DNA of 64,000 nucleotides from Leptospira ryugenii (GTDB lineage: Bacteria; Spirochaetota; Leptospiria; Leptospirales; Leptospiraceae): assembly GCF_003114855.1 (NCBI RefSeq), contig NZ_BFBB01000001.1, forward strand, positions 1 to 64,000. The letters are read 5' to 3'. The translations under genes were made by a program, and so were the position numbers. Positions 8,350-19,003 of the stretch are shown one piece after another. How positions within the stretch are numbered: position 1 is the stretch's first letter; each line of letters starts with the position of its first letter. The notes under the pieces are model-generated. The model made no database searches. It saw only the letters and a list, made by a program, of their open reading frames with translations, and had not been told where the DNA came from.

Positions 8350-10295
8350 TGATAAAAGAAATTCTCGAAAGATACAGTTTAAAGACGCGATTGATGATCT
8401 TTGTGATTGGGATCACATTCTTTATAACAGCTACAATCACTATAATATTTACTTTGTTTGCCTCAAGTGCAATTCAAAAAGAAGTAGAAAACCAAGTGGA
8501 AGCTATAGGCAAAACTAAGAAAGAGCAAGCCTTGAGATATTTTGAAGAAAAGAATAAGGACATTCAAATTTTTTCAAGTACTTCCGATGTAAAAGATGCA
8601 TTCCTTGCTTTTGAAAAAGGAGTTCGTGAAAATAAATTTGGATTCCAAAAAATTCGGGAATCGTATGTAGACAAAAACCCGTTTCCAAGAGGCAAAAAAG
8701 ATGAATTAATTGATGCGAACGACGGGACATTCTATACAAAAGCGCATCAAAATTTCCATTCCTACTTTCAAAACTACACTCGTACAAAATCTTTTTACGA
8801 TCTCTTCTTGATCGATTTACAAGGAAATATCATTTATTCTGTTTTTAAAGAAGATGACTTTGGCACAAATTTACTTACTGGTTTATACAGAGAATCGAAT
8901 TTATCGAGAGTCTTCCAAGATTCAAAAAATCAGGGTGCAAATGGGATAGTCAGTTTTGTCGATTTCCAGACTTATCCTCCTTCGAACCATGGTCCTGCTT
9001 CCTTTTTTGCAACTCCGATATTTAAAGATAAGCGTATGATAGGCGTTCTAGCGGTTCAGATTTCTATGGAAGATTTGAATTTGCTGATGAAGGATAACTA
9101 CTTAGTTGATTCTTCTGCAGTATATTTGATTGGTAGTGATCACTTTTTTCGAACGACTGACCATCGTTATCCAGAAGAAAGTTTTGTTCTCCAAAAAAAA
9201 TCCAATGCTATTTCAGTACAAAAAGCTTTGGATGGAGCTATGGGGATTACTTTAGAAAATAATTACCGTGGAACAGAAGTATATACGGCATACTCGCCAC
9301 TTACGATTTATGGAATACGATTTGCTTTAATTTCCGAGTTTCACTCTGACGCGGCCTTACTTCCTCTTAAAGAACTTCGAACAAATATACTATTCATTTT
9401 TATGGGTCTTATTCTTCTGATTTCTATTCTTACAATTCCCTTAGCACAATGGATCACACGACCCATTGCAAAAGTAATAGGGATGTTATCTTCTTCCACT
9501 CGAGAAATAGCGACAACGATAGAGCAGCAAGAAAAAACTGCGCAAATGCAATCCGCCTCTGTAAATCAAACGAGTACTACGATGGATGAATTGGGGGCTA
9601 CTTCGCGTCACAACGCCGAGCAAACTTCAACTGTCTCAGAAAAATCTCAAGAAGCTCAGACCAAAGCCAATGAAGGTGCCGATTTAGTTATCCAAATGGT
9701 TGAATCTATGCAAGATCTAAAACTAAACATGGAAAGCATCAGCGTTCAGATTTCGAATCTTTCGGAAAAGAACAACCAAATCGGAGACATCATAAATTTA
9801 GTTTCAGATATTGCGGTACAAACAAATATGTTAGCGCTCAATGCAGCCGTTGAAGCCGCACGTGCTGGTGAATATGGAAAAGGCTTTGCGGTGGTTGCCG
9901 TTGAGATCAGAAAACTCGCAGATGAATCCAATACAAGCGCTGAAAAGATCCAAGAAATTCTATTACAAATTAAGAAATCCACAGATAGTTCGGTTCTAGC
10001 TGCAGAAGAAGGAAACAAAAAAGTTGAGAAGTCCGTTCAGCTAGGATTGAAAGTAGAGGATTCATTCGATGGAATCCGCTCTGCCATCGACACAGTTTTC
10101 CAATCTGTAGAGCAAATATCTTTAAACATCAGACAACAATCCATTGCAGTCAATGAAATCGTACAGGCAATGGATTCGCTAACCAAGGGATCGGAGGAAA
10201 CCGCGATAGGAGTTAGCCAAATTAAACAAGGGATTTCTCAAGTCAATGATGCAGCTGTTGAAATGCAAGTGTTGATCGATGGAAGGATGACGTAA
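8349..10295 (+). CDS. Methyl-accepting chemotaxis protein with Cache-like sensor
   Basis: 648 residues. One membrane span at about 17-40, a large periplasmic domain (about 41-345) with double-Cache features ([27 protein letters not shown]…[19 protein letters not shown]), and a second span at about 348-370 followed by the cytoplasmic coiled coil. The signalling tip is conserved ([20 protein letters not shown]), so it can contact CheA and CheW. A standard HAMP domain is not obvious; only a short linker follows TM2. There is no C-terminal pentapeptide tether. The ligand is unknown; dCache domains usually bind small metabolites. Its start overlaps the stop of the double-CheW gene by one base. Confidence 0.93.
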   Translation: MIKEILERYSLKTRLMIFVIGITFFITATITIIFTLFASSAIQKEVENQVEAIGKTKKEQALRYFEEKNKDIQIFSSTSDVKDAFLAFEKGVRENKFGFQKIRESYVDKNPFPRGKKDELIDANDGTFYTKAHQNFHSYFQNYTRTKSFYDLFLIDLQGNIIYSVFKEDDFGTNLLTGLYRESNLSRVFQDSKNQGANGIVSFVDFQTYPPSNHGPASFFATPIFKDKRMIGVLAVQISMEDLNLLMKDNYLVDSSAVYLIGSDHFFRTTDHRYPEESFVLQKKSNAISVQKALDGAMGITLENNYRGTEVYTAYSPLTIYGIRFALISEFHSDAALLPLKELRTNILFIFMGLILLISILTIPLAQWITRPIAKVIGMLSSSTREIATTIEQQEKTAQMQSASVNQTSTTMDELGATSRHNAEQTSTVSEKSQEAQTKANEGADLVIQMVESMQDLKLNMESISVQISNLSEKNNQIGDIINLVSDIAVQTNMLALNAAVEAARAGEYGKGFAVVAVEIRKLADESNTSAEKIQEILLQIKKSTDSSVLAAEEGNKKVEKSVQLGLKVEDSFDGIRSAIDTVFQSVEQISLNIRQQSIAVNEIVQAMDSLTKGSEETAIGVSQIKQGISQVNDAAVEMQVLIDGRMT

Positions 10296-10307
10296 GCGAA
10301 GCAAATT

Positions 10308-12572
10308 ATGAAGATCGAAGATGATGAAATCCGCGAAATCTTTGAATCGGACAGCCTAGAGCATATTCAAAAAATTGAATCTGGTATTCTAGACTTAGAA
10401 CAGAGTCCAACATCGTCGGAAGGATTTAAATCTATTTTTCGTGAGGCACATAGCCTAAAGGGCTCAGCCGGTATATTAGGATTGAAGGAAATAGAATCCA
10501 TCACTCACGTTCTGGAAGAATACCTAAGTAAAATTAGCAAAGGTTATAGTGAGCATAAATTAGAAGACAATGATCGCATATTTTATGTTTTGGACCAGCT
10601 CAAACTCTTGGTGAACCAGGCAGTTACGGGAGAAAAAGCAAAGGTTGATATCAAAAAAACTGTAGAGATATTATTAGGAAAAGAATCCTTACCCTCTGGC
10701 AATGAAAAGACCACATCGCCAAAATTAGGTGGTATCCAGAACCCAGCCAAGTTGGAGCATGAGCCCCAAGTTGCAAAGCCCGTTTCCAAAACACCTGCCG
10801 AAAGCCAACAACCAGAGGAGAAAACCTTCGTAGAGCCACAACAGACCAAAGCAGCTCAAAAAAAAGGTTTTCGGATCGAGACTATGAGGGTTGATCCAGA
10901 GAAATTGGATATCCTTCTCAGCAATACAGGTGAGTTGATTGTTGCCAAAAATAGAATTCAAAAAAGATCCGCTGAAATTTCTGAACTATTGCTACACTTG
11001 GAAGAATTTTCTAAATTTTGGCGTGGACTTGCTGGTATGGATCCAAAGGCAAAGGGCGATTGGGATTCCATCTTAAGGAAGTTAACTTCTCTAAAAGTTA
11101 AGAGCCAACAAGATGCCACTAAGTTGGATTTAATTTCCAACAAACTTGAAGAGGGTGTTCAAAAGGTTAGGTTATTACCGCTTTCAAGTGTTTTTGAAAT
11201 TTTTCCGAGAGTTGTCAGGGATATCAGTCGAGAGCTGGGTAAAGAGGTTTATCTAACATTAGAGGGAGGAGATGTTACTGCTGACAAACTTATCATAGAA
11301 GAATGTAAAGATTCTTTGATGCATTTGGTAAGAAATTCATTGGATCACGGAATAGAAACTCGTGAAGAAAGGGAGAGTTTGGGGAAAGCCACTCCAGCAA
11401 GAATCAAAATCTCTGGAAATCAAAAAGAAAATTTCATCTATCTAGTTATAGAAGATGATGGAAGAGGACTAGATCTCCAAACAATTAAAGAAAAGGCGAT
11501 CGCAAAGGGAATTTTTGACATATCTGAAATTGAAGAAATGTCTGAATCTCAAATCTTTAGTATTATTTTCCATCAAGGATTTTCAACGCGAAGCGAAGTT
11601 ACGAATATCAGTGGCAGAGGATATGGAATGGATATCGTCCGAAATTTCGCTGATCGCTTCAAAGGAACGATTGAAATAGAATCATCCAAATCAAAAGGAA
11701 CAAAGTTTACTATTAAAATTCCCACCAATTTCAGTACGAGCCATGTTTTGATCATAGGAGTCAATGGTTGGAAATACGGTATTCCGACGGAGTTTGTAAA
11801 ACAAAGTTTGGTGATGAGAAAAGAGGAGATTAGGTTTGTTGAATCTAAACCCACAATTCGGTTTGGCAATGAACCTGTTAGAGTTGTTTCTTTTTCAGAT
11901 TTTTTCCCAGTTTCCTATACAAAAAAAGAAAATATCAAAAAGAACAAAAGATATGAAACCTGCATTATTTTAGAATATAATGGAGAAAAGATTGGCATCT
12001 TAATTGATTACATATATGAAAAGCAGGAAATTTTATTAAAACCTTTTATTGGCATACTAGACAAAATCCATAACTTAAGTGGAACAACGATTCTTGAGTC
12101 AGGTGAAATTTGCTGTATAGTGAATATTGCTAATTTCTTTCAAGATCTCAAAGGCAAACCTTATCTTCAATCGATCAAAGAAGAAACCATCAGCAACAAA
12201 AAGAATAAAACGATTCTCATCATTGAAGATAGCTTAATCACAAGAGCTCAATTGCAAAGAATTATTGAGAGCGATGGATACCCTGTGCTTACCGCCATCA
12301 ACGGACAGGAAGGATTGGAAAAATGCAAACTCTCTCCTCCGGATTTAATTCTAACAGACATTGAAATGCCTGTCATGGATGGTTTTGGTTTTATTTCAGA
12401 ATTAAAAAAGAATGAAGCCTACCAAAAAATTCCTATCGTCATTCTTACAAGCCTGGGTGCAAAAGAACATATTGAAAGAGGAAAAGAGTTAGGTGCCGAT
12501 AGCTATTTGGTTAAATCCCAGTTTGACCAATCAATTCTATTAAAGACTGTGGAAAGGCTTGTAGCTGGATAA
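10308..12572 (+). CDS. cheA: Hybrid CheA histidine kinase with C-terminal receiver
   Basis: 754 residues. The Hpt domain has the phosphorylated His48 in REAHSLKGSAG. A Pro/Gln/Glu-rich linker (about 130-185) replaces a clear CheY-binding P2 domain. Dimerisation follows (about 190-300), then the ATPase domain with N-box HLVRNSLDHG, G1 DDGRGLD and G2 GRGYGMDIV, and a CheW-like domain (about 480-620). A receiver domain follows at about 630-754 with IIEDS, TDIEMPVMDG and the conserved Thr and Lys (ILTS, VKS). The fused receiver may act as a phosphate sink or as the direct output. It sits between the MCP gene and cheB, 5 bp before cheB. Confidence 0.95.
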   Translation: MKIEDDEIREIFESDSLEHIQKIESGILDLEQSPTSSEGFKSIFREAHSLKGSAGILGLKEIESITHVLEEYLSKISKGYSEHKLEDNDRIFYVLDQLKLLVNQAVTGEKAKVDIKKTVEILLGKESLPSGNEKTTSPKLGGIQNPAKLEHEPQVAKPVSKTPAESQQPEEKTFVEPQQTKAAQKKGFRIETMRVDPEKLDILLSNTGELIVAKNRIQKRSAEISELLLHLEEFSKFWRGLAGMDPKAKGDWDSILRKLTSLKVKSQQDATKLDLISNKLEEGVQKVRLLPLSSVFEIFPRVVRDISRELGKEVYLTLEGGDVTADKLIIEECKDSLMHLVRNSLDHGIETREERESLGKATPARIKISGNQKENFIYLVIEDDGRGLDLQTIKEKAIAKGIFDISEIEEMSESQIFSIIFHQGFSTRSEVTNISGRGYGMDIVRNFADRFKGTIEIESSKSKGTKFTIKIPTNFSTSHVLIIGVNGWKYGIPTEFVKQSLVMRKEEIRFVESKPTIRFGNEPVRVVSFSDFFPVSYTKKENIKKNKRYETCIILEYNGEKIGILIDYIYEKQEILLKPFIGILDKIHNLSGTTILESGEICCIVNIANFFQDLKGKPYLQSIKEETISNKKNKTILIIEDSLITRAQLQRIIESDGYPVLTAINGQEGLEKCKLSPPDLILTDIEMPVMDGFGFISELKKNEAYQKIPIVILTSLGAKEHIERGKELGADSYLVKSQFDQSILLKTVERLVAG

Positions 12573-12577
12573 TAAAA

Positions 12578-13627
12578 ATGAAAACGAAAGTACTAATTAT
12601 CGAAGACAACCCCGTTGTTCGTAAATTCTACGAAAAGGCGCTTGTACATTTGGATTTCGTTGAGCTCGTAGGTATGGCTACCAATGGAGAAGAAGGATTA
12701 AGTTTATTACACTCAAAACATCCAGATGTCATACTTTGTGATTTAAATATGCCGGTTATGGATGGTTTCGAATTCACAAGAAGAGCTATGGAAGAGAGGC
12801 CTACACCGATCCTAATCGTTTCGGACTTGGTACAAGAAGAAAATGAAACCAACCGTTATAAGGTTTTAGATTTAGGAGCCATTGATATTTTACCAAAACC
12901 TCGCGCAGGTGGCAATTTAGAATGGCTAACTTCCGATCTGGAAAGAAAGATCAATATTCTTAAACGAGTCGTTGTTTTTTCTAGGAAACCTGAAAACAAA
13001 AAAGTTAAAGAAAAAAACTCGGAGCATACTCCCTTTACTTCAATAAAAACAAACTTGGAAAAGTACGAGATCGTTGCGATTGGAGCTTCTACTGGTGGGC
13101 CGCAAGCCTACCAAACAATCTTTTCACAAATAGATAAGAACTTTGCTTTACCAATTGTCTGTGCGCAGCACATAAGCGAAGGTTTTACAAATAGTTTAAT
13201 TTCCTGGTTGCGTTCATATACTCAGATACCCATTCAGTATGCCAAAGATGGAGATGGATTGAATCCAGGTGAAATTTATTTCCCTCCTGATGGCTACCAC
13301 TTGTTTGTTGAAAAGAAACGCCTTCGTTTGGATCCAGATAAAGGAGATCATAGGCATAAACCTTCTGTTGATTATTTATTCCAATCAATCGCCTCCTCAT
13401 ACAAAGACAAATGTATCGCTGTACTTTTAACGGGAATGGGTGCAGATGGTGCAATCGGACTTGGGCAAATCTACAAAGAAGGTGGTTATACGATCGCACA
13501 AGATGAATCATCTTCGATTGTTTACGGGATGCCTCGAGTTGCTAAAGAAAATGGTTCTGTTACCGAAGTATTGAGTTTGGACAAGATAGCTTCTCGGTTA
13601 CTTTTACTGGGAGGAAGTCGAACATGA
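12578..13627 (+). CDS. cheB: Chemotaxis methylesterase/deamidase CheB
   Basis: 349 residues. The N-terminal receiver has IIEDN, the phospho-acceptor Asp in CDLNMPVMDG and Lys in LPKP. The C-terminal methylesterase has the catalytic triad Ser in IGASTGGPQ, His in CAQHISEGF and Asp in TGMGADGA. CheB removes methyl groups added by CheR and is activated by phosphorylation from CheA, giving adaptation. Its last four bases (ATGA) overlap the start of the receiver-cyclase gene. All key residues are intact. Confidence 0.96.
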   Translation: MKTKVLIIEDNPVVRKFYEKALVHLDFVELVGMATNGEEGLSLLHSKHPDVILCDLNMPVMDGFEFTRRAMEERPTPILIVSDLVQEENETNRYKVLDLGAIDILPKPRAGGNLEWLTSDLERKINILKRVVVFSRKPENKKVKEKNSEHTPFTSIKTNLEKYEIVAIGASTGGPQAYQTIFSQIDKNFALPIVCAQHISEGFTNSLISWLRSYTQIPIQYAKDGDGLNPGEIYFPPDGYHLFVEKKRLRLDPDKGDHRHKPSVDYLFQSIASSYKDKCIAVLLTGMGADGAIGLGQIYKEGGYTIAQDESSSIVYGMPRVAKENGSVTEVLSLDKIASRLLLLGGSRT

Positions 13628-14907
13628 GTTCCAAAATCTTGTTTGCAGAAGATAGTACGATACAAGGTACCATTTTAAAAAAATTATTAACACAACGTGG
13701 ATTTGAAATTCGTTGGGCTAGAAATGGGGAAGAAGGTTGGAATATATTGCAGTCTTTTGACCCTGCAATTATTATCTCCGATGTGGAGATGCCCATTTTG
13801 GATGGTTATGAGTTCTGCCAGAAAGTAAAAAAGGATTTAAATTTTCGGCATATACCAGTAGTGCTCTGTTCGAGCTTGTCTGATCCAGAAGATATCATGA
13901 GAGGTATTGAATGCGGTGCAAATGGCTATATAACAAAGCCGTACGATGAATCCTTTTTGATGTATCGTATTGAATCAATATTAAATAATAAGGGAATAGA
14001 ATCGGAAGACCAAGAGCCCATAGATGTTCAATATGCTGGTAAAAATTTTACCATCAATGCATCCAAAATGCATTTAATGCAAGTTTTGTTATCAATCTAT
14101 GAAAATACAGTAAAAAAGAATAAAGAACTTCAGGTTACACAAATTGAATTACAGAATAAGGCACAAGAGCTTGAAAAAAGTTTGTTGGAGTCGGAAAGAC
14201 TTTTAAAAAATATTTTACCAGAAAAAATTGCAGATCGATTGAAGTCGCAGGGATTCGACAAACCAGAGTATTTCGAGAGTGTTTCTGTTCTATTTACTGA
14301 TTTTAAGGGATTTACAGATGTTGCTGAGTTTATGAGTCCAGATGAGTTGGTAGAGCAATTGGATCTCTGTTTTGCTCAATTTGATGCCATAATGGAAATG
14401 TACGGTGTAGAGAAATTAAAAACAATTGGTGATGCCTATATGGCAGCGGGTGGCATTCCTATCTCAAACCGAACTCATGCCATCGATTTGGTTCGTGCGG
14501 CAATGGAAATCAAACAATTTATGGATATGACCAAAAAGCTAAGGATTGACCAGGGTTTGCCTTATTGGGAACTCAGGCTGGGAATCCATACTGGACCAGT
14601 TGTTGCAGGTGTGATCGGAAATAAAAAATTTGCTTATGATATGTGGGGAGATACTGTTAATACCGCTAGTCGAATGGAGTCTTCTGGTGAAGTAGGGAAG
14701 GTAAACATATCACGTGATACATATGATAAGGTAAAGGATTTCTTTCTTTGCCATTACCGTGGAAAAGTTCCTGCAAAGAATAAGGGATCAATCGATATGT
14801 TTTTTGTAGAAAGAATTCATCCAGACTTGTCGAGGGATGAAGAGGGATTAGTTCCAAATGATAAATTCTTAAGTCTTTATAAAAGTTTGGCGGAAGGGCA
14901 AAGTTAA
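13624..14907 (+). CDS. Response regulator with class III adenylate cyclase output
   Basis: 427 residues. The receiver (residues 1-120) has AEDS, phospho-acceptor Asp53 in [10 protein letters not shown] and Lys in TKPYDE. A coiled-coil linker (about 155-205) follows, then a class III cyclase domain (about 215-400). Metal-binding Asp residues are in [10 protein letters not shown] and TIGDAYMA. The purine-specifying Lys in EKLKTIGD and Asp in [10 protein letters not shown] both fit ATP rather than GTP, so I predict cAMP synthesis. Transition-state residues are present (NTASRMES). Translational coupling to cheB (ATGA overlap) implies that CheA phosphorylation could switch cAMP production. There is no membrane segment, so it should act in the cytoplasm. 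Confidence 0.92.
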   Translation: MSSKILFAEDSTIQGTILKKLLTQRGFEIRWARNGEEGWNILQSFDPAIIISDVEMPILDGYEFCQKVKKDLNFRHIPVVLCSSLSDPEDIMRGIECGANGYITKPYDESFLMYRIESILNNKGIESEDQEPIDVQYAGKNFTINASKMHLMQVLLSIYENTVKKNKELQVTQIELQNKAQELEKSLLESERLLKNILPEKIADRLKSQGFDKPEYFESVSVLFTDFKGFTDVAEFMSPDELVEQLDLCFAQFDAIMEMYGVEKLKTIGDAYMAAGGIPISNRTHAIDLVRAAMEIKQFMDMTKKLRIDQGLPYWELRLGIHTGPVVAGVIGNKKFAYDMWGDTVNTASRMESSGEVGKVNISRDTYDKVKDFFLCHYRGKVPAKNKGSIDMFFVERIHPDLSRDEEGLVPNDKFLSLYKSLAEGQS

Positions 14908-14942
14908 GTGCAATGGTAAATTATAAACGGGAAGTAATTCAA

Positions 14943-16850
14943 ATGGCTGAATCGAATCAACAAATCAAACGTGGGAAAAGTTTAAAATCCTCTTTTTTGT
15001 TCTTTTTTTCTGTTTTGCTAGTCTTACTCATATTCAGTGAGTCCTTTATTACAATAAACTCATTCATCAACTATTTAGACCAAAAGAAATCACTACATAC
15101 CATTCAGCTAACAAGCGAATTAATGCTTGGGACAATAGAGCTTTCATTGGAACGTAGTGTATCTCAAGCGGCTTTGCACATACAAGATCCAGTGAATTCG
15201 GAATTCCGGAAGCTATTAGATAGGCAAAGAGATCTCGGAAATCCGAGAATTCAATATGTAATTGATCATACGGACTTACCGATAGTCAGAGATCGTTTAA
15301 AAGACGTCATGACTCGTTTAGATAAGATTCGAACTGATATTGACCGAAATCTCTCTTTGCCTCTAAACCAAAGAGATGAATCCATTGTAAACAATATCCA
15401 TGTCTTTTTCCCTCAAACGATTGAGGATGCTCGCTCCGTGAGTAATCTATTAAAAGGAAATCATACCTATCTAGATAAAGAAATACAAGCTTTAGAAAGC
15501 CTACAATCCTTTGCTTGGGAGGCAAGAGAATTTGGAGGTAGAGAAAGAACTTACTTAGCAATTGCAGTTTACAATCGTAAGGACTTCAATGCAGAAATCT
15601 TAGGTAGAATGGAAACTTTAGACGGACATGCTCTCTATGCAAAAAGGATGATAGATAGTTTATTTTCTATTTATGAGTATTCTGATGCCCTATCAGAAGA
15701 TTATAAAAAAATGAATTCCCTTTATTATTCAGATTATTATCGAAATAAAGAATTATTGAAAAACCAAATCCGGAGAGGGGAATTCAAAGAAAATTTTGGT
15801 ACTTTTTTTCAAAGTTCATCAGAGGCATTAGATTCTATTGTCCAATTGGTTAGATCGTCTGCTAAAGAGTTAGTTCCTGTCCAGGAAAGAATTGTTCGGA
15901 ACGCTATGATACAGTTTATTACGAGTTTGGTGATCACCATCATTGCATTGGGAATCGGATTTTTTTCTATACGCTATTCTACAAAGACTTTGATCAATCG
16001 AATTACAGAAGCCTCACAAGTTCTAAAAAAATTAGCAGCTGGTGATAAGTCTAGCGATATTCAGCTTCATGGTTTACAAGCTGTCGAAATCGCTGATCTT
16101 ATGGAAGCGGCGCGTACGTTCCGAAAGAATATGCTTGAATTAGAAGAATTGATCTCCGATCAATCTTCTGCTGTAAACCAAACAACTACTACAATGGTTT
16201 CTTTAGAAAAATCCTCCAGAAGAACCGCAGAGGAAGCACAAGAGGGTGCAAAAAAATCATTAGTAGCCCTAAATGTAGCCCAAGACGGTGAAAAAATGGG
16301 TGAGAAAATGAACCTAGTGCAAGACCAAATTGAACGTGTTGTTGACCAAATGGCCCAGAAAATTGAAGTATTAGGGGAACAAACGAGCGATATTTCGACT
16401 ATTGTGAGTTTGGTGGGAGAATTGGCAAACCAAACAAATATGTTGGCCTTAAATGCGGCGGTGGAAGCGGCAAGGGCTGGTGAATTTGGGAAAGGATTTT
16501 CCGTCGTTGCATCTGAAATTCGGAAATTAGCTGATGAATCCAGAAACTCAGCCGCTAGAATCCAAAGTATTCTTTCAGAGATTAAATCTTCTTCTCAAGA
16601 CGCCATCCAACTGAGCAGGAAGGGAAAGCAGTTTGTGGAAGAAGGCTCTACTATCGTAAGCCAAACCACTTCTAAATTTAAAGATGTATCCCAAACATCT
16701 CGTTTCGTTTCGGAAACAATCGAAACCATTGCCTTAAATTTAAAAGAACAATCAAGAGCTTATGGTGAAATTACCTCCGCTATGAATTCGTTAAATGAAA
16801 AAACAAATCGGTTTATTCAAAACCAAGACTTTGAACACAATCGTAAATAA
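14943..16850 (+). CDS. Methyl-accepting chemotaxis protein with helical sensor
   Basis: About 635 residues from the ATG at 14943, which has GGGAAG upstream; the frame is open from 14913. TM1 is at about residues 18-40. The periplasmic part (about 45-320) is mostly helical and resembles an extended four-helix-bundle sensor rather than Cache. TM2 ([21 protein letters not shown]) is at about 325-345 and is followed by a HAMP-like stretch. The cytoplasmic tip [20 protein letters not shown] is conserved. It closes the che operon and shares output machinery with the Cache receptor, so the operon pairs two different sensor inputs. The ligand is unknown. Confidence 0.92.
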   Translation: MAESNQQIKRGKSLKSSFLFFFSVLLVLLIFSESFITINSFINYLDQKKSLHTIQLTSELMLGTIELSLERSVSQAALHIQDPVNSEFRKLLDRQRDLGNPRIQYVIDHTDLPIVRDRLKDVMTRLDKIRTDIDRNLSLPLNQRDESIVNNIHVFFPQTIEDARSVSNLLKGNHTYLDKEIQALESLQSFAWEAREFGGRERTYLAIAVYNRKDFNAEILGRMETLDGHALYAKRMIDSLFSIYEYSDALSEDYKKMNSLYYSDYYRNKELLKNQIRRGEFKENFGTFFQSSSEALDSIVQLVRSSAKELVPVQERIVRNAMIQFITSLVITIIALGIGFFSIRYSTKTLINRITEASQVLKKLAAGDKSSDIQLHGLQAVEIADLMEAARTFRKNMLELEELISDQSSAVNQTTTTMVSLEKSSRRTAEEAQEGAKKSLVALNVAQDGEKMGEKMNLVQDQIERVVDQMAQKIEVLGEQTSDISTIVSLVGELANQTNMLALNAAVEAARAGEFGKGFSVVASEIRKLADESRNSAARIQSILSEIKSSSQDAIQLSRKGKQFVEEGSTIVSQTTSKFKDVSQTSRFVSETIETIALNLKEQSRAYGEITSAMNSLNEKTNRFIQNQDFEHNRK

Positions 16851-16921
16851 TGTATTCAATGAGGATAGTGCTAGTTGTGGGAAGAATACTCAGAAAAAAT
16901 AAAATTAGCATGATATTGTAC

Positions 16922-16968
16922 AAGCCTATCAATGGATAGGCTTCCGAAAAATATTGAAGATATTTTTT
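16922..16968 (+). terminator. Tandem-hairpin terminator of the che operon
   Basis: A perfect 9-bp stem (AAGCCTATC/GATAGGCTT, 4-nt loop) at 16922-16943 is followed at once by a perfect 8-bp stem (AAAAATAT/ATATTTTT, 5-nt loop) at 16947-16967 that merges into a T-run. It lies 71 bp after the second MCP gene. Confidence 0.85.
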
Positions 16969-17402
16969 TATTCTACAATTAACTCAGATTCGCTACTGTT
17001 CATGTATTCATTGTTGAGGGTTTTCACTGTATTGCCATTGATACTTACTTTGAATCCTCGACCCCAAAAGATTAATATCTAAACTAATACATATCCTAGC
17101 CAGAGTCAAATGATTCAGAAGAGTCAATCGGCAATCGATCATAAACATTCCTCACGATGCTAATCTTTACATCCCAAATAAAAGTAGATCGTATTCAGCC
17201 TATGTCCAAAGAGATAAAAGGCAAAGGAAAAAGAGAATCGTATTCTTACTGAGTATTTTCCTTAAAGAATCTACTCTTCGTTGATTCATGAGTAAATCTA
17301 CTAATGTGTTCGTAAAGGGAATTCTCGCTTTATCTTTATCACATAATTGTTTATGAGTTTAGGCTTGAAAAACTAATCCGAAAATTCTATCTGGTAAAGA
17401 TA
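16969..17402. other. 434-bp intergenic region, no gene seen
   Basis: AT-rich DNA between the che terminator and the propeller lipoprotein. I see no open frame with a start and ribosome site and no strong repeat. The promoter of the next gene presumably lies near its right end, but I cannot place it. Confidence 0.4.
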
Positions 17403-18851
17403 GTGGTACTAAACCTTAAAATCTCTAGCTATATACGATTTGCGGTTTTGCTATGTTTATTTTTTTTCCATTATTGCCGACCTGCAGCTCTTTCCAATCC
17501 TTGTGATCCAAACAGTAGTTCCCTCACCAATACACTCCTCTTGAAAGCTACCTTAGGAGATCGTAATTTGAGCTGTGATTTTTCCAATAGAAATAGCCCT
17601 ACCTATTTTATTTCAGGAACCATAAACGGGTTATTGGCAACAGGACTAGTCCTACAAAATAATGGTGGAGATGACTTGAGGATAAACTATGGAGCCAATA
17701 GCTTTCTTTTTCCAACAAGAACCTCCCTATACAATGTAACTGTCAAAACCCAAGCCAAAGACTTTAGCTGTACTGTCGCCAATGGTTCTGGTAGGGCGCT
17801 TTCGGACATAACAAACGTTACTGTTTCTTGTCAACCAAAACAAGCAGGCTATGTGATCGTTTCGAATGTCACCTCCACAAATATTTCGGTCTATTCTGTA
17901 AACCCTAATACGGGTTCACTCACCGAGATTTCTGGCTCACCGTTTACCAATGCTTTATGCGCAGCAAGAGGTTTGGCAATATCACCTGATTCTAGTTATG
18001 TGTATGCGGCATGCCAGGGAGAGGATAAAATACGTGTCTATTCCATCACAAAGAGTAGCGGCATGCTTGTTGAAATAGCAGGTTCTCCTTTTAATGTTCC
18101 TTCCGGTATCCCAACAAGGCTTTCTGTAGATCCAACAGGCAAATGGTTAGTCCTTGGCACGAACAACCCTTCTGCGCTTATACATATGTATGCTATCTCT
18201 GCAAATACCGGAGCACTTACCTTCCTTGGAAGCTACGCTACGTCCGCAGCTCAGCCCTACGCAGTAACATTTGACGCCACTGGAAAATTTGTCTACGCAG
18301 GGATTGGTCTGAACGGTAATGTTGACGGCTGGACTTTAAATACGACGACTGGTGCTCTTAGCTCGGTAGGATCGCCTGCTCCCGGAGGAAGCAATGCCAT
18401 CGATATCACAACAGACCCTGCAGGTCGTTATCTTTTTGCTGCTAATTATTCTGGCCCAGGCCGCATATTTGTTTATACAATCAATCCTACCACGGGAGTA
18501 CTTGCGCAAATCTCAGGACTGGGACCAGGTTTTAGCACAATTAATGACTCACCGGATTCTATTTTTGTCGATCCCAAAAGTCGCTTCGTGTATTCAGGGA
18601 ACCAAACACCTGCTAATCTAGCTGGATTCACTTTGGACATCTCCACAGGAACCTTAACTACAATGGCAGGTTCTACTTTTTCTGGATATTCTGGTGCCTT
18701 GGCCATGGACCCATCCGGTACCTATTTGTATTCCGGAACAGGAGGATTTGTGCGAGCCTTCACCGTGAATCCTACAACTGGAGTTCCATCCTTGGTCGGC
18801 ACATTTGCTGCAGGCACTGACCAAACAAGCATCGTCATCGCTTCCTACTAA
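17403..18851 (+). CDS. Beta-propeller lipoprotein, lactonase-like fold
   Basis: 482 residues from a GTG start. The signal peptide ends in FFHYC, a plausible lipobox. After an N-terminal domain of about 130 residues with paired cysteines, residues about 145-480 form repeated blades with the pattern VYSVNPNTGSLTEISGSPF…AISPDSSYVYAA, typical of the 7-bladed lactonase/YncE-like propeller family. About seven repeats can be counted. Such proteins are mostly extracytoplasmic binding or scaffold proteins; enzymatic lactonase activity cannot be claimed. It stands alone between the che operon and a convergent membrane-protein gene. Confidence 0.85.
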   Translation: MVLNLKISSYIRFAVLLCLFFFHYCRPAALSNPCDPNSSSLTNTLLLKATLGDRNLSCDFSNRNSPTYFISGTINGLLATGLVLQNNGGDDLRINYGANSFLFPTRTSLYNVTVKTQAKDFSCTVANGSGRALSDITNVTVSCQPKQAGYVIVSNVTSTNISVYSVNPNTGSLTEISGSPFTNALCAARGLAISPDSSYVYAACQGEDKIRVYSITKSSGMLVEIAGSPFNVPSGIPTRLSVDPTGKWLVLGTNNPSALIHMYAISANTGALTFLGSYATSAAQPYAVTFDATGKFVYAGIGLNGNVDGWTLNTTTGALSSVGSPAPGGSNAIDITTDPAGRYLFAANYSGPGRIFVYTINPTTGVLAQISGLGPGFSTINDSPDSIFVDPKSRFVYSGNQTPANLAGFTLDISTGTLTTMAGSTFSGYSGALAMDPSGTYLYSGTGGFVRAFTVNPTTGVPSLVGTFAAGTDQTSIVIASY

Positions 18852-19003
18852 GGAATAGGAATTGCTTTTCATCGAAAACATAGAGCATCCAACCATGGTT
18901 TTGGTTTTTTTTTGGCTTTTCTAGAGACTTTATCACCAGAAATATGAATGAAACAAAGGTATTTTAACTTTGGGCTCGTTCACAAAAATCTCAACCTCAC
19001 ATT

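Noticed and set aside
18888..18920. T-rich stem after the propeller gene
   Set aside because: The stem is only about 4 bp; the T-run alone does not make a convincing terminator.
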